A DNA stretch of 64,000 nucleotides from Alcanivorax sp. (GCA_017794945.1 CP051239.1:1-64000); one strand, 5' to 3'. Shown: positions 53,751 through 63,438, numbered from the stretch's first letter. Numbers and translations are program-made. The notes: generated by a model not told the origin, from the sequence alone.

Positions 53751-56700
53751 TCACTTTATAGGCTCAGATACAAAGTTCAGACGGCTACCCTCCTCAGGAA
53801 TAAAAAGATCTACGTAGCCGGCGTATGCGCCTTGATCGCGCCCGTGAAGCTTTAACATGATATCAACAGGATTAATATTGAATTGCTCAACAGTCATTCG
53901 CCCATCATCCAAGAAATTTACGGGACCTCTTAGCTGCATTGTTATACGGTATGAAGTTAGATTAGCCGTATTTTGAAGCGCACCCACACCGTACTCCGTG
54001 ACATAAGGCGCATTGACATATAGGTCGACCTCCGCTTCAAGGGTTAACTGGCCATTCCGATCTTTAATCCAAGCCTCGATTGGCTTATTTCTGACAGTTT
54101 GTCCCGAGCCGGATTCGTTAAAGCGCATTCTAAGTATCTGGGGGCCTGTCATCCCCGGTACGGGAATAAGGATGCCGAAGTCAGAGAGGCCGAAAAGAGG
54201 AAGAGATGTACCCATAACCTGAGATGGCCACATCAGCACCTTCAAACCTTCATTGCTTACCTGATCGGTAACTTCAGCAACGATCGCAGATGACAAGTAG
54301 GTAAATTTTTCCTCTGGGCACTCCAGGGGAACATCAGTAGGGAATTGATAATCACAGCCTATATTAGCGCCATTGACCACCACGCCAAGGTCGCCCTGCG
54401 AGTCGAACCTGGATAGTAACTTTGCACTATTAGGAGCTGGTTTAACCCCGCTCGGGTCAAATTGAGGATATTTTTGGTCAGGTATGGTCGTAGGTCCATA
54501 TTCAGAAACCTCGTAATCATAAACACCGATGCTTCTAGAAGGATCCGGGCTTGTACCTAGATTAGGGTTTTCGTGAAAGAAATTATGATTTGTGTCAGAA
54601 AGCGGCATCGTTGAGAGCACCTGAACAACGTTATTGCTTTCTTCCACGCCCCTGAAATACTGGGTCATCGATGGCCCACCTGCGTCCATCTCCGGCCCAG
54701 TTATAAGGACGGCATAATCACGTTCATTACCAGTATCTCCTATATACTCAAGCGTAGTAATACCCAAAGGCTGAGTCTGTATCGGCAATCCGCTTCTGTC
54801 ACAGATAGCTGTCACGCCGCATTCATAGTTGGGGCTCGCGAAAATAGCTGGTATGCCAGCGGTCTTTTCCGCGATCTCGTACCCTGAGGAGGCCAAAGTA
54901 TACTTATATAAATCTCCTACATGCCATGCCTGGTTCGGCGTAAATACTAGGCGCTTAGGAAATATCTCAAGCTTTCCTTCAACTTCTTGAAGAATAGATT
55001 CTGAGTCATCTATTTGATAGACAGAAAATGTTTCTTTCAGAACTACCGAATCTGCGTCGATTTCTTCAGAAAACTGAACAATAATCGGTCTGCGCCCAGG
55101 CATAGCCATCACTGGTATACTATCGTCTGCCGCCTGATTATCAAAGTCAGTTCCATCATTAATACCTGGAAACGAACCCTTGCAGCGACCTGCCAAGTCC
55201 ATTGACAGGTTTCTGCCATCTTCCGAAAGCGCGCAAGGGAAACCTGGATACACTGAGAGAACTACTGGCGCATGGTTAATGATAGAATCGAACATAGCGC
55301 CACTAAATCCAGGGGTTATGACTTCCTTATTCTGCACCACAGTTGCCAGCTCAAAAGTCTCGTCTATACCCGCATTTAGCTCATTACCAGCCAGATCAGT
55401 CACTGAGGGTTCTATTTTAATATTATAAACCTTTGGTGAATTCTCAAGACTATGCTCAAGCCCATGGGAATATCGCACTACGACAGATGATTCTCCGACA
55501 TTGGTCATGCTCCGTTTGGGTTTTACAACCACCGATGCACCGTCTACGGCGAGATCGAATTCAAATGGTTGGCCGTTCAAGCTTAAAGAGACAGCGCTCC
55601 TGAGACTGTTTCGATCAAGAGGCTCACTAAAGTTCAGGACTATAGGCTCACCTGGTTTCTGCAAGTCAGTGTTTTCACCAGGCATCCAACTTTGCAAAGT
55701 AGGCGGCGTGGTATCTTCAGCTAATTTAGGCGGATCATTTTGATCCTTATAAGACTGTAACTGAAAACTCAGCATCCCATAGCCGTATTCTTGGCCCAGG
55801 ATGTTAGGTTCCACCACGCTAACTGCATCCAGGTTCAGCACGCCGGCAGTGGGGTCCACTTCCGCCAGGCCCACCAGCTCGATATGCAACAGGTCCTGCG
55901 TAAAGGCGCCATTGGCGCGTGGTTCGCTAGTGGCGATGCCCACATCCATCAGCAGGTGCACGATACGCAGCGCATCCGGGTTGTTTTCGGCATAGGGGTT
56001 GGGCACCAGGTAGCCGCTGGCGTCGGACAGCACGGTCATGGTGACGTCGCCGGAGCCGAAGCCGGCCGGCACTTCGCCGCCGATCAGGATCGGGTTGATC
56101 TCGGCGCCGTTGAGTACGGTGCCTTTCGGCAGGCGGATCGGGGTGACATCGGTGTAGGTGGTCACGTCCGCCAGTTCCGCGCGCACGACTTCCGCGCTGG
56201 CCTGCGTGATGTTTTTGTTTTCGCCCAGCAGGGTGCCGTTAACCGGCACTTCGTTCACCGGCTTGCCGGTGAGGCGTGAGGTGCTGCCCTGGGTGAGTTT
56301 CTGCACCAGGATGGCCGGTTCACCTTTCGGGGAGGAGTCCTTGGGCGTGAGCGTGTAGCTCTGGGCGCCGAGGGTCTCGCCGTAGGTGCTGGTCAGGCCG
56401 GCGGTGATGTCCAGGGTGTAGGTTTCGCCGGCGTTCAGGTATTCGGCGTCCGGGTCGACGGTCATGTAGGCGCCGTCGATCAGCAGCGTGGCGTCCACCG
56501 GGTCACCGGCGCTGTCACGCAGCACCACGGTGTTGCCGTCGCCGTAGCTGGCGGTAGCACGATCGATGGGCTGGGTGAACTGGAAGCGGAAGCTGGAGAA
56601 ATCCATCACCGGTTCCATGGCCGAGCCGTCCGGCATGCGCCGGCTGACTTCGAAGGTATCGTCTTTCACCACCAGGTTTTTCGGGCCTTCATGCAGCGGC

Positions 56701-57155
56701 CGGGTGGTGAAGGTGAGGGTCTGGTCCTTGGCGGTGCCTTTGCGCAAGCGCAGGTCCTCGATCACCACGGTGTAGGTCTGGTTGGGCTTGAGATCCTCGT
56801 CGGGCTGCAGCAGCACGTTGTTGGGCTCGCCGGCCACGGATTCCGGGGTGACGGCCACCACGGTGCCGGTTTGCGCGTCGCCTTCGTAGACGGTGATGGA
56901 ATTCTGGGCTTCGCCCAGGTTCACGGCGCTGGAGAAGCGCAGCACCACCGGCGCGGCGGTGGAGATTTCGTTCTGGCCGTTGTCGGGATAGGCGTACAGT
57001 AGCGCTTGCGCGCCGGATTCGCCCGGGTTGGCCCCGCCGTCGTCGACGGGTGAATCGCCGCCGTCACCGCCACAGGCGGTAAGCAGCATCGCGGTGCTCA
57101 GCATCGCGACGGAGGACAGCAGCGTTCCTTTCCGCTTAATGATTCTTGTCTTCAT
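53751..57155 (-). CDS. Large Ig-like (Big_5-type) lipoprotein, mosaic in composition
   Basis: A 1134-residue product with lipobox LTAC at residues 24-28 followed by Gly/Asp-rich linker (GGDGGDSPVDDGG). It contains repeated Big_5-like Ig domains: PVVLRFSSAVNLGEAQN, RFQFTQPIDRATAS, IVLNFSEPLDRNSL, IIVQFSEEIDADSV. The protein is probably surface-exposed. No GxSxG lipase motif is visible. Codon use changes near residue 450: the N-terminal part is GC-rich and the rest AT-rich. It starts nine bases after the FadL-type gene with a GGGGG site, forming an operon; a Ig-rich lipoprotein beside FadL recalls the VolA-FadL pair of Vibrio. Confidence 0.85.
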   Translation of the reverse strand: MKTRIIKRKGTLLSSVAMLSTAMLLTACGGDGGDSPVDDGGANPGESGAQALLYAYPDNGQNEISTAAPVVLRFSSAVNLGEAQNSITVYEGDAQTGTVVAVTPESVAGEPNNVLLQPDEDLKPNQTYTVVIEDLRLRKGTAKDQTLTFTTRPLHEGPKNLVVKDDTFEVSRRMPDGSAMEPVMDFSSFRFQFTQPIDRATASYGDGNTVVLRDSAGDPVDATLLIDGAYMTVDPDAEYLNAGETYTLDITAGLTSTYGETLGAQSYTLTPKDSSPKGEPAILVQKLTQGSTSRLTGKPVNEVPVNGTLLGENKNITQASAEVVRAELADVTTYTDVTPIRLPKGTVLNGAEINPILIGGEVPAGFGSGDVTMTVLSDASGYLVPNPYAENNPDALRIVHLLMDVGIATSEPRANGAFTQDLLHIELVGLAEVDPTAGVLNLDAVSVVEPNILGQEYGYGMLSFQLQSYKDQNDPPKLAEDTTPPTLQSWMPGENTDLQKPGEPIVLNFSEPLDRNSLRSAVSLSLNGQPFEFDLAVDGASVVVKPKRSMTNVGESSVVVRYSHGLEHSLENSPKVYNIKIEPSVTDLAGNELNAGIDETFELATVVQNKEVITPGFSGAMFDSIINHAPVVLSVYPGFPCALSEDGRNLSMDLAGRCKGSFPGINDGTDFDNQAADDSIPVMAMPGRRPIIVQFSEEIDADSVVLKETFSVYQIDDSESILQEVEGKLEIFPKRLVFTPNQAWHVGDLYKYTLASSGYEIAEKTAGIPAIFASPNYECGVTAICDRSGLPIQTQPLGITTLEYIGDTGNERDYAVLITGPEMDAGGPSMTQYFRGVEESNNVVQVLSTMPLSDTNHNFFHENPNLGTSPDPSRSIGVYDYEVSEYGPTTIPDQKYPQFDPSGVKPAPNSAKLLSRFDSQGDLGVVVNGANIGCDYQFPTDVPLECPEEKFTYLSSAIVAEVTDQVSNEGLKVLMWPSQVMGTSLPLFGLSDFGILIPVPGMTGPQILRMRFNESGSGQTVRNKPIEAWIKDRNGQLTLEAEVDLYVNAPYVTEYGVGALQNTANLTSYRITMQLRGPVNFLDDGRMTVEQFNINPVDIMLKLHGRDQGAYAGYVDLFIPEEGSRLNFVSEPIK

Positions 57156-57164
57156 GGTGCCCCC

Positions 57165-58481
57165 TTAAAACTGCATGCTGATGGAGCCGGCGAATACGTT
57201 GACGTCGCCTTTGGTTTCCACCACGTCGTTGTTCAGTGCGGTCGGCTGGCTGGATACGATTTGGAACTCACGCTCTTCCATCAGGTGGTACTGATAGCCG
57301 AAGTCCAGGCGCAGCGGGTGCTTGAGGCCGTAGACGTGGTCGAAAGTGGCGCTCATGCCCAGGCCGATCACGGTGCGGTCGGAATCCAGGTAGTTCACTT
57401 CCGGGTTCACGTCGCGAACCAGCGGTGATTCCTCGAACGCCACGCCCCCGGTGAGGGTGAAGGTGTCGTTCAGGTAGTACTCGGCGCCGATGCGCGGGAT
57501 GACGATGTCGTCGAACTGCAGGCCCAGGTTGTTCTTGACGGTGTCGTTGTCGAGCTCGTCTTCCAGGGCGGACCATTCCTGCATTTCCACCGCCAGGCCC
57601 AGGCGCCATTTGTCGCGCTTGAGCTGCATGCCCAGGGTGTAGATGTTGGGCTGGTAGGAATCCACCGTGGCGATGTCGATGAACAGGCCGGGATCCGGGA
57701 TGGTGCCGGGGATCACGGTGTTGGCGTTCACTTCCACCGCGGAGTCGGAGTAACCCTTGAACGCGAACGCGGTTTCCAGGCCGTCGTACCAGCACTGGGC
57801 GTCCGGGCAGAAGGTTTCTTCCCAGTCGAAGTTGAAGCTGATGATGGGACGCAGCACCGGCTTGGCGGAGACGTTCAGTTCTTCGTACTCGGTGTCGCCG
57901 GCCAGGTTGGTCTGCGCCACCAGGGACGCCTCGGATTTGAGGGTGACCTTGGTGCCGATGCCGATGTCCAGGCCGCGCCAGATGTGGGTGCCCACGCCGA
58001 TGCTCAGGAACAGCGGCTGGCGGCCGTAGTTGAAGTACTGGCCGTCGGCGTCGGTGCGCGAGCCGAAGGCGAGCAGTTCGTCGCCGAATTTCTCGGAGCC
58101 GATCATCACGCCCAGGTACATGGGCTGGCCCAGCTCGGTGAGATCGCTGAGGTCCGCTTTCAGGCCCAGCAGCACCTGCTGGGTGGGGTCGTCCTGCACG
58201 GTGTAGGTGCCGAACTGCTGGCTGTCCGCCTTGAGGTTGTGCTCGGCGTGCATCAGGCCGGCGGTCAGCTCGCTCTTGGTGCTGTGCGCCAAGTAGGCCG
58301 GATTATAATAGGCGGTGGAAACCTGGGTATTAAACATGGAAAGCGCTTGCGCGGACGCGATGTCCGTGGGCAGCAAGCCGTAAGTGGTGGCGGTGTTGCC
58401 CATGTTCGCCAGGGAGATAGCGGGTGCCAGCAATAGGGCGCTGGCGCACAGCCCGGTCTTCAAATAAGGAAGCGGTCGCAT
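57165..58481 (-). CDS. FadL/TodX-type outer membrane transport protein
   Basis: A 438-residue protein with a signal peptide cleaved after ISLA. The N-terminal segment (GNTATTYGLLPTDIASAQALS...FNTQVSTAYYNPA) and the beta-barrel pattern, ending in a C-terminal phenylalanine (SISMQF), mark a FadL-family channel for long-chain fatty acids or hydrocarbons. It is shorter and diverged from E. coli FadL, so the substrate is open. Start at 58481 follows a GGAGGG site; upstream extension is not needed. First gene of an operon with the Ig-like lipoprotein and divergent from the LysR gene. Confidence 0.85.
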   Translation of the reverse strand: MRPLPYLKTGLCASALLLAPAISLANMGNTATTYGLLPTDIASAQALSMFNTQVSTAYYNPAYLAHSTKSELTAGLMHAEHNLKADSQQFGTYTVQDDPTQQVLLGLKADLSDLTELGQPMYLGVMIGSEKFGDELLAFGSRTDADGQYFNYGRQPLFLSIGVGTHIWRGLDIGIGTKVTLKSEASLVAQTNLAGDTEYEELNVSAKPVLRPIISFNFDWEETFCPDAQCWYDGLETAFAFKGYSDSAVEVNANTVIPGTIPDPGLFIDIATVDSYQPNIYTLGMQLKRDKWRLGLAVEMQEWSALEDELDNDTVKNNLGLQFDDIVIPRIGAEYYLNDTFTLTGGVAFEESPLVRDVNPEVNYLDSDRTVIGLGMSATFDHVYGLKHPLRLDFGYQYHLMEEREFQIVSSQPTALNNDVVETKGDVNVFAGSISMQF

Positions 58482-59275
58482 GCGGATTTTCCCTCCGATT
58501 TGTTTGTTGTTCTCTAATGTTTGCGAATGTACGCCGCAAACGGTCGTTATTGGTTTTATGTCCCGAACTGTCCATGAACGGGCAAGGCACCGACGGGATG
58601 GTGCAACTGCTGAGGCTATAGGGGCCTGACTCACGTCGGACACAAGAAAACGTGAAAACAGGTGTTTCAAAAAACGAAATTATGGCCAAAACCCTTCTAT
58701 CATGTGCATGACCAGCCGGTCACATTTTATGGTGACAGACACTTTTTGCCGGTTTTCAGACCACGGGAAACGCCAACTTTATGAAAAAGTAAACAAATAA
58801 ATATACAAAGTATCGCCTCACTATTTACTTTCTTTTGTGCGGCAAGTCCGCCCTTTGTGGCGGGCGCAAAACACGGATTGGGCGCCATCAAAACGCCACT
58901 ATGTTTACAGGTGTTACCAGAGGAAACACTTACCGGTTTTCCGGCCCTTTTTTCCGCGCCGCGCCAAACTTTTTTGTAACAGAGCGCCGGCGAAGACCGC
59001 TCTTTTTTCTTGGAAACGCCCGCGCCGCGCGGCTTTGCGGTGCGCGAAAAGGCACGTTCTTGAGCAGTGGCCAAAGCGTCGTAAAACGGTTGTCTTGTGT
59101 TATAGTTTTTTAAGAACTGTCCAAGGATCGGTAGCAAAACACCTGAACGGGACGGGTGCTGGGCCCCCGGGGCGGGCTAATGCCCGGAGGGGATCAAAAC
59201 CCCGAAGAAAAACAAAAGGTGGAAGGAACCGCTGTACCGTTTTGTGCCTCGGTTCCTTAAAACAAGGATTCGACG
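58482..59275. other. 794-base divergent gap between fadL-type gene and lysR
   Basis: No gene could be supported; open frames such as 58727-59137 are Cys/Lys/Arg-rich and not family-like. It contains several near-palindromic blocks around 59160-59210. Just before lysR, AAGGAACCG (59223-59231) and CGGTTCCTT (59251-59259) form a hairpin in front of the ribosome site AAGGA. The long length suggests extended control or a non-coding RNA. Confidence 0.55.
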
Positions 59276-60193
59276 ATGAAACGGATAGCTGATCTCAGTG
59301 TGTTTGTGTCGGTCGTGAAGGCGGGGAGTCTTTCCGAAGCGTCCAATGATCTGGGTCTTTCCGTGGCGTCCATCAGCAAGTATATCTCGCGCATCGAGCA
59401 GGAGCTCGGCGTGCGGGTGCTGGTGCGTAACGCGCGGGGCCTCAGGCTCACCAGCGAGGGCCAGGCGCTGTATGTGCGGGTGGATACCCTGCTCAGCCAG
59501 CTCAACAAAGCGATTGCCTATGTCAGTGCCTGCCGGGACGTGCCCCGGGGCATGCTCAAGGTAAGCTCCACCATCGGCCTGGGGCGCAACCGCATCGCGC
59601 CTCTGGTGTCGGAATTTTCCAAGCTGTATCCCGACGTCACGGTGCAACTGTCGTTGGGCGACCGCTATGTGGATATGGTGCTCGACGATGTGGACGTGGC
59701 GATTTCCATCGGCGCGCCGGAGGACGCTTCCCTGGTGGCCAAGCGGCTGATGAGCAACCCCTGCTGCGTGTGCGCCTCGCCGGCTTACCTGAAAGGCCGC
59801 AAGGCGCCCCGCCACCCCAAGGACCTGAAGCGGCACGACTGCCTGATTCTGGATTGCCACGGTTCCTTTAAGGATCACTGGCAACTGGAGGACGAGTATG
59901 GTGGCCAGCATCACGTCAAGGTGTCCGGCAATCTGATCACCGATAACAGCGAGACGCTGCGCGAGTGGGCGCTGAAAGGCTACGGCGTGGCGCTGAAAAG
60001 CCGCTGGGACATCGCCGAGCATCTGGAGCGCGGCGAGCTGGTGCAGCTGATGCCCCGCTACCGGGCGCCGGACCTGGATTTCTATCTGGTGTACGCGGGG
60101 CGGGATCTGCTGCCGGCGAAAACCCGGGCTTTCATTACCTTCCTGGAAGAGAACGTGGAGCGCCTGAAGCAGCCGATTTCGAATTCCGCGTAG
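59276..60193 (+). CDS. LysR-family transcriptional regulator
   Basis: A 305-residue protein with an N-terminal winged HTH (ADLSVFVSVVKAGSLSEASN, LGLSVASISKYISRIEQELG, RNARGLRLTSEGQ) and a LysR substrate-binding domain of the CrgA-type. It lies divergently from the FadL-type/lipoprotein operon across a long gap, so it is a natural candidate regulator of that operon. Ligand unknown. Confidence 0.93.
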   Translation: MKRIADLSVFVSVVKAGSLSEASNDLGLSVASISKYISRIEQELGVRVLVRNARGLRLTSEGQALYVRVDTLLSQLNKAIAYVSACRDVPRGMLKVSSTIGLGRNRIAPLVSEFSKLYPDVTVQLSLGDRYVDMVLDDVDVAISIGAPEDASLVAKRLMSNPCCVCASPAYLKGRKAPRHPKDLKRHDCLILDCHGSFKDHWQLEDEYGGQHHVKVSGNLITDNSETLREWALKGYGVALKSRWDIAEHLERGELVQLMPRYRAPDLDFYLVYAGRDLLPAKTRAFITFLEENVERLKQPISNSA

Positions 60194-60200
60194 GCCTGGC

Positions 60201-60893
60201 TCAGGCGTAGGCCTCGAGCGGGCGCTCCAGACGCCGCACCCAGGGCAGCACCTGCGCGCCCAGGCGCAGTTGCAGATCCTGGGGGTGGATGGAGACGCGC
60301 AATGCGCGGCCGCTGGCCAGGGCCGCCAGATAGTTGCCCCGGTTAAACAGATTGAGGCTCCAGGCGCGCAGCGTGGTGTCCGCCTCGAAGCCCAGCAGCG
60401 GCATGGGGTGAAAGCGCTGATTCCGGGCGTCGTAAATACCGCCCAGGGTTTCGTAATAGCGGAACGGCAACGCCGCCAGCCGGCTTTTATTCACCGCCCC
60501 CAATGCCCAGGCCGGCGGCACATAGAGCGGGCCCGGGGTGAGGCCGTGCTCCACGAACCAGCGGTGACAATCCTGAATCAGCGTGACGATACGCGCTTCA
60601 TCCAGCGACAAATGCTCCGCCGCGTCCCGGGAAATAAAGGCGCTGTGCAGACGGTGATGGTGGGTTCTCGGGGGGTCGCAACGGTGCCGCCAGCCGTGGC
60701 CGGCGAGCGGATAGCCGCGCTCGCTGAGGTCGCGCAGCCAGTCCAGATCAGCCGCCCGCCAGTCCTTGCCGGGCACCACCAGCAACGTCACCGCCGCCGG
60801 CGGCAGCCAGACGAGCCGCTCAAGGATGTCCGTGACCCGCTCACGGGTCTCCGGCATCACGTCGTGAATCGAGATCAAACCGCTTAACGCCAT
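60201..60893 (-). CDS. Polysaccharide deacetylase-like protein (DUF2334)
   Basis: A 230-residue NodB-type fold with ISIHDVMPETRERV at the start (catalytic Asp, metal ligand candidates), GYPLAGHGWRHRCDPPRT supplying two histidines, and VSIHPQDLQLRL near the end. DUF2334 proteins act on glycan or glycolipid acetyl groups. It begins one base before the glycosyltransferase stop and belongs to the same unit. Confidence 0.86.
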   Translation of the reverse strand: MALSGLISIHDVMPETRERVTDILERLVWLPPAAVTLLVVPGKDWRAADLDWLRDLSERGYPLAGHGWRHRCDPPRTHHHRLHSAFISRDAAEHLSLDEARIVTLIQDCHRWFVEHGLTPGPLYVPPAWALGAVNKSRLAALPFRYYETLGGIYDARNQRFHPMPLLGFEADTTLRAWSLNLFNRGNYLAALASGRALRVSIHPQDLQLRLGAQVLPWVRRLERPLEAYA

Positions 60894-60894
60894 C

Positions 60895-62067
60895 TCAAAG
60901 CTCCGGGCGGGCGGTGCTCAAGCGGCGCAACACGGCCAGGGTGGGCGACGGCCAGCGCTTGGGCAGCAGCGGCGCCTGGCGGGCGCAGTGGCCGAGCACC
61001 TGCAGCCAGGTATCCATGGCGCGCTGGTTCATGGTGAGCGCTGCGTGGCGGGCCTGCTCGGCGCGCTCGCGGCGCTGCGCCGGGCTCTGCGCCTGCAGGC
61101 GCGCCAGGGTGTCGCCGAGGCTTTCGCCCTCTTCCATGATCGCCAGGCCACGGGCCAGCTCCGGCCATTGATTGATGCCGCAGGCCGGCGTGGTGATCAC
61201 CAGCCGTTGCCGGGCCATCGCTTCCAGGGCCACGGTGCCGAACGCCTCCACCACCGACGGCAGCACCAGCACCTGGGCGGCGTCCAGCTGCTCCACCACC
61301 TGCGCCCGGCTGCACCAGCCCAGGAAGGTGAGATTGGGCAGGCGGCGGGCCTGCTCTTCCACCTTTTCCCGCAGCGGGCCGTCACCGGCCACGGTGAAGC
61401 GGCAATCCGGCCGCTGGGCGGCCAGCGCCAGGAAGCGTTCAATGTTTTTCTCCGCCGCCAGCCGGCCCACGTAAAGCACTGAATCCAGCTGCTCCGCCAG
61501 AGGCCGCGGCGGCCGCTCGACGAATTCCGGGCCCAGCGGCGTGCCCACCAGTTGCGGGTGGCGGGCGCCGGCGGCGCGGGCGTCGGCGATCAGGCTTTCG
61601 CAGATGGTGGCCACCGCGCTGCTGCCCTGGAACAGGGTGCGATTCACCCAGTTGAGCAGGCCGCCGGCCAGGCGCGCCAGACGCGGCCCCCAGTACAGAC
61701 GCACCAGGCTGTCGTAATCGGTCTGGAAGGTCACGCACACCGGAATGCCCAGTTTGCGCGCCACCCAGAACGCGCCCAGGGAGAAAATACCCGGCCCGGG
61801 TATCACGATTACGTGGGGTTTCATCTCCCACACCAGGGCGGTGAGCTCACGCATTTTCGGCAGGAACAAGCGCTGGGTGGGGTCGCCGGGGATCGGCATG
61901 GACAGCCCCTGGCAAGGATGAGGGTCTGCCAGGCTGGGCGACACCAGCTCCGCCCGGGCCACTACCCCGTCCAGGTGGGCGACCAGGTCCTGGAAGTAGG
62001 CGCCGACCCCATTACGGCCTTTCATGGCGTCGACGACGAACAGTACGCGCAGGTCTTTTGTTTTCAT
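60895..62067 (-). CDS. Glycosyltransferase family 4 (GT-B)
   Basis: A 390-residue enzyme with GT4 features: GRNGVGAYFQDLVAHLDG in the N-terminal Rossmann domain, LYVGRLAAEKNIERFLALA, VAGDGPLREKVEEQA and the E-x7-E sugar-nucleotide motif (VVEAFGTVALEAMA). The acceptor and sugar are unknown; the N-terminal region (VCVTFQTDYDSLVRLYWGP) resembles mannosyl/glucosyl transferases that act on lipids. The ATG at 62067 is chosen over the GTG at 62085; neither has a good site. Confidence 0.92.
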   Translation of the reverse strand: MKTKDLRVLFVVDAMKGRNGVGAYFQDLVAHLDGVVARAELVSPSLADPHPCQGLSMPIPGDPTQRLFLPKMRELTALVWEMKPHVIVIPGPGIFSLGAFWVARKLGIPVCVTFQTDYDSLVRLYWGPRLARLAGGLLNWVNRTLFQGSSAVATICESLIADARAAGARHPQLVGTPLGPEFVERPPRPLAEQLDSVLYVGRLAAEKNIERFLALAAQRPDCRFTVAGDGPLREKVEEQARRLPNLTFLGWCSRAQVVEQLDAAQVLVLPSVVEAFGTVALEAMARQRLVITTPACGINQWPELARGLAIMEEGESLGDTLARLQAQSPAQRRERAEQARHAALTMNQRAMDTWLQVLGHCARQAPLLPKRWPSPTLAVLRRLSTARPEL

Positions 62068-62126
62068 GGTCGTCAGTATCCGCACCGCCTGTGTCGTATT
62101 TATGACACCCCCTACCCTAGCACGGT

Positions 62127-63284
62127 TCAGCCGGTGGGCCTGGGGTAGCCGAAACGGTCGTAGACCCAGCCGAAGGTCGCCGCCAGGCGGGCCGGGTCGA
62201 CGCCCAGGTTCTCCAGGGAGTAGCGGTGACCGCTGCGGTAGCCGGCGGCGCGGCGGTCCTCGCCCTCCAGAAAGGCACGGTACGCCGGCGACGGGGTCCA
62301 GCCAAAGGTCCGGTAAAATCCGCTTACAGTCTCGCCGGGCGCGGCGGCCAGGGTTTCCATCACCGACAGGGCGCCGCGCCCTTCGGGCAGGCCGTCGAGC
62401 TGGTCCAGCAGATGCCGGTAGTAGTAATCGAGCATGGCCAGAAAGCCCTCACGCCAGTAGTCGGCGGTGTCGCGGCCGTCGAACAGCTTGCCGCCGATCA
62501 CGATGGAGTTGATCTGCGAGGGGACCGCGGCGGTGGGGTTGCGCAGGCAGCCGATAAAACGCGCGTCGGGGAAGGCGTCCGCCAGGGTGGCCATGAACGG
62601 CGTGAACGACGGGTTTTTGGACAGAAAAGTGCGGTGCTCGCCGTGGAAGTACAGGTGGCGCTGCACGAAGCGCCGGTAGGCGGCCATCAGCCGGCGCTTC
62701 TCCGCCACCGGCAGGTCCCGGTCCGCGTAGGTGAGGCGCCACAGGGCCGGGTCCGGCACCGCCAGGACCAGCAGGAAGCAGCCCAGCACCGGCAGCAGCG
62801 CCAGATAGTCTTCCTCAGGGTCACGCAGGCCGGTCTGGTGGACATCGTCCAGCCCGCCGAGCACCCGACGTTCCAGGCGGAAGAACAGGCGGCCCAGCGG
62901 CGCGCCGACCAGGGCGTCCAGCCGCCCCACCCCGCGCCAGAAATAACGCTGAGTGATGGACGGCGCGAAGATCAGTTCCCACAGGGCGGTGGTGGTGAAG
63001 CGCTCGCGGTCGCCGGCCAGCAGCCGGTGCAAAAAGGTGGTGCCGCTGCGCGGCACGCCCACCACGAACAGCGGCTCGCGCACGCGCACCCGGCGGAAGT
63101 CGGCAAACAGCAGATAGTCCAGCAGCAGGCCGGCGCCATTGATCGCCTGCAGCAGCCCGAACAGCGGCCAGAACAGCGCCATCACCAGCCAGCGACGCGG
63201 CGACAGCCCTTTCACCGTCCCACCGTAGTTCGGGTTCCAGGAACGCGCGAACAAACGCGCGTAGGCTTTCAACAAAGCACCCAT
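62127..63284 (-). CDS. Sulfotransferase-family protein
   Basis: A 385-residue protein with the PAPS 5'-phosphate loop VPRSGTTFLHRLL and a 3'-phosphate segment IGCLRNPTAAVPS. One hydrophobic stretch near the N-terminus (WLVMALFWPLFGLLQAINGAGLLLDY, in part) may anchor it to the membrane. It transfers a sulfuryl group to an unknown hydroxyl. Start at 63284 follows GGAAAG; an upstream extension to 63767 runs into the next gene. It lies 59 bases in front of the glycosyltransferase, so the two probably share an operon. Confidence 0.9.
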   Translation of the reverse strand: MGALLKAYARLFARSWNPNYGGTVKGLSPRRWLVMALFWPLFGLLQAINGAGLLLDYLLFADFRRVRVREPLFVVGVPRSGTTFLHRLLAGDRERFTTTALWELIFAPSITQRYFWRGVGRLDALVGAPLGRLFFRLERRVLGGLDDVHQTGLRDPEEDYLALLPVLGCFLLVLAVPDPALWRLTYADRDLPVAEKRRLMAAYRRFVQRHLYFHGEHRTFLSKNPSFTPFMATLADAFPDARFIGCLRNPTAAVPSQINSIVIGGKLFDGRDTADYWREGFLAMLDYYYRHLLDQLDGLPEGRGALSVMETLAAAPGETVSGFYRTFGWTPSPAYRAFLEGEDRRAAGYRSGHRYSLENLGVDPARLAATFGWVYDRFGYPRPTG

Positions 63285-63438
63285 GGCTTTCCACTTCCGT
63301 CGAAGACGCGCCGACACTAGCAGCAAAAAGATGACAGAACCATGTCGTGCGAGCGGGCCCCACAAAGTCCTTTGCCACCAGGCAGCTCCCACAAGCGTTG
63401 CAACAAAGCGGTCACACCAAGGACACAAAATCGGCGCG

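Larger units (their letters stand above)
50341..55800. other. AT-rich segment, likely acquired from a lower-GC source
   Basis: Third codon positions turn from G/C-rich to A/T-rich in this span. It holds the PraB-like gene at 50964, the GspC-like gene, gene debris and the 3' two thirds of the lipoprotein gene at 53751. The right edge falls within that gene near 55790-55800. Boundaries were judged by eye. Confidence 0.7.

Noticed and set aside
53751..57155. VolA-type extracellular lipase
   Set aside because: No GxSxG nucleophile motif could be found in the 1134 residues; only the FadL neighbour supports the idea.
58727..59137. Minus-strand frame of 136 codons in the fadL-lysR gap
   Set aside because: Composition is odd (Lys/Arg/Cys/Phe-rich), start context is poor and no domain is seen.
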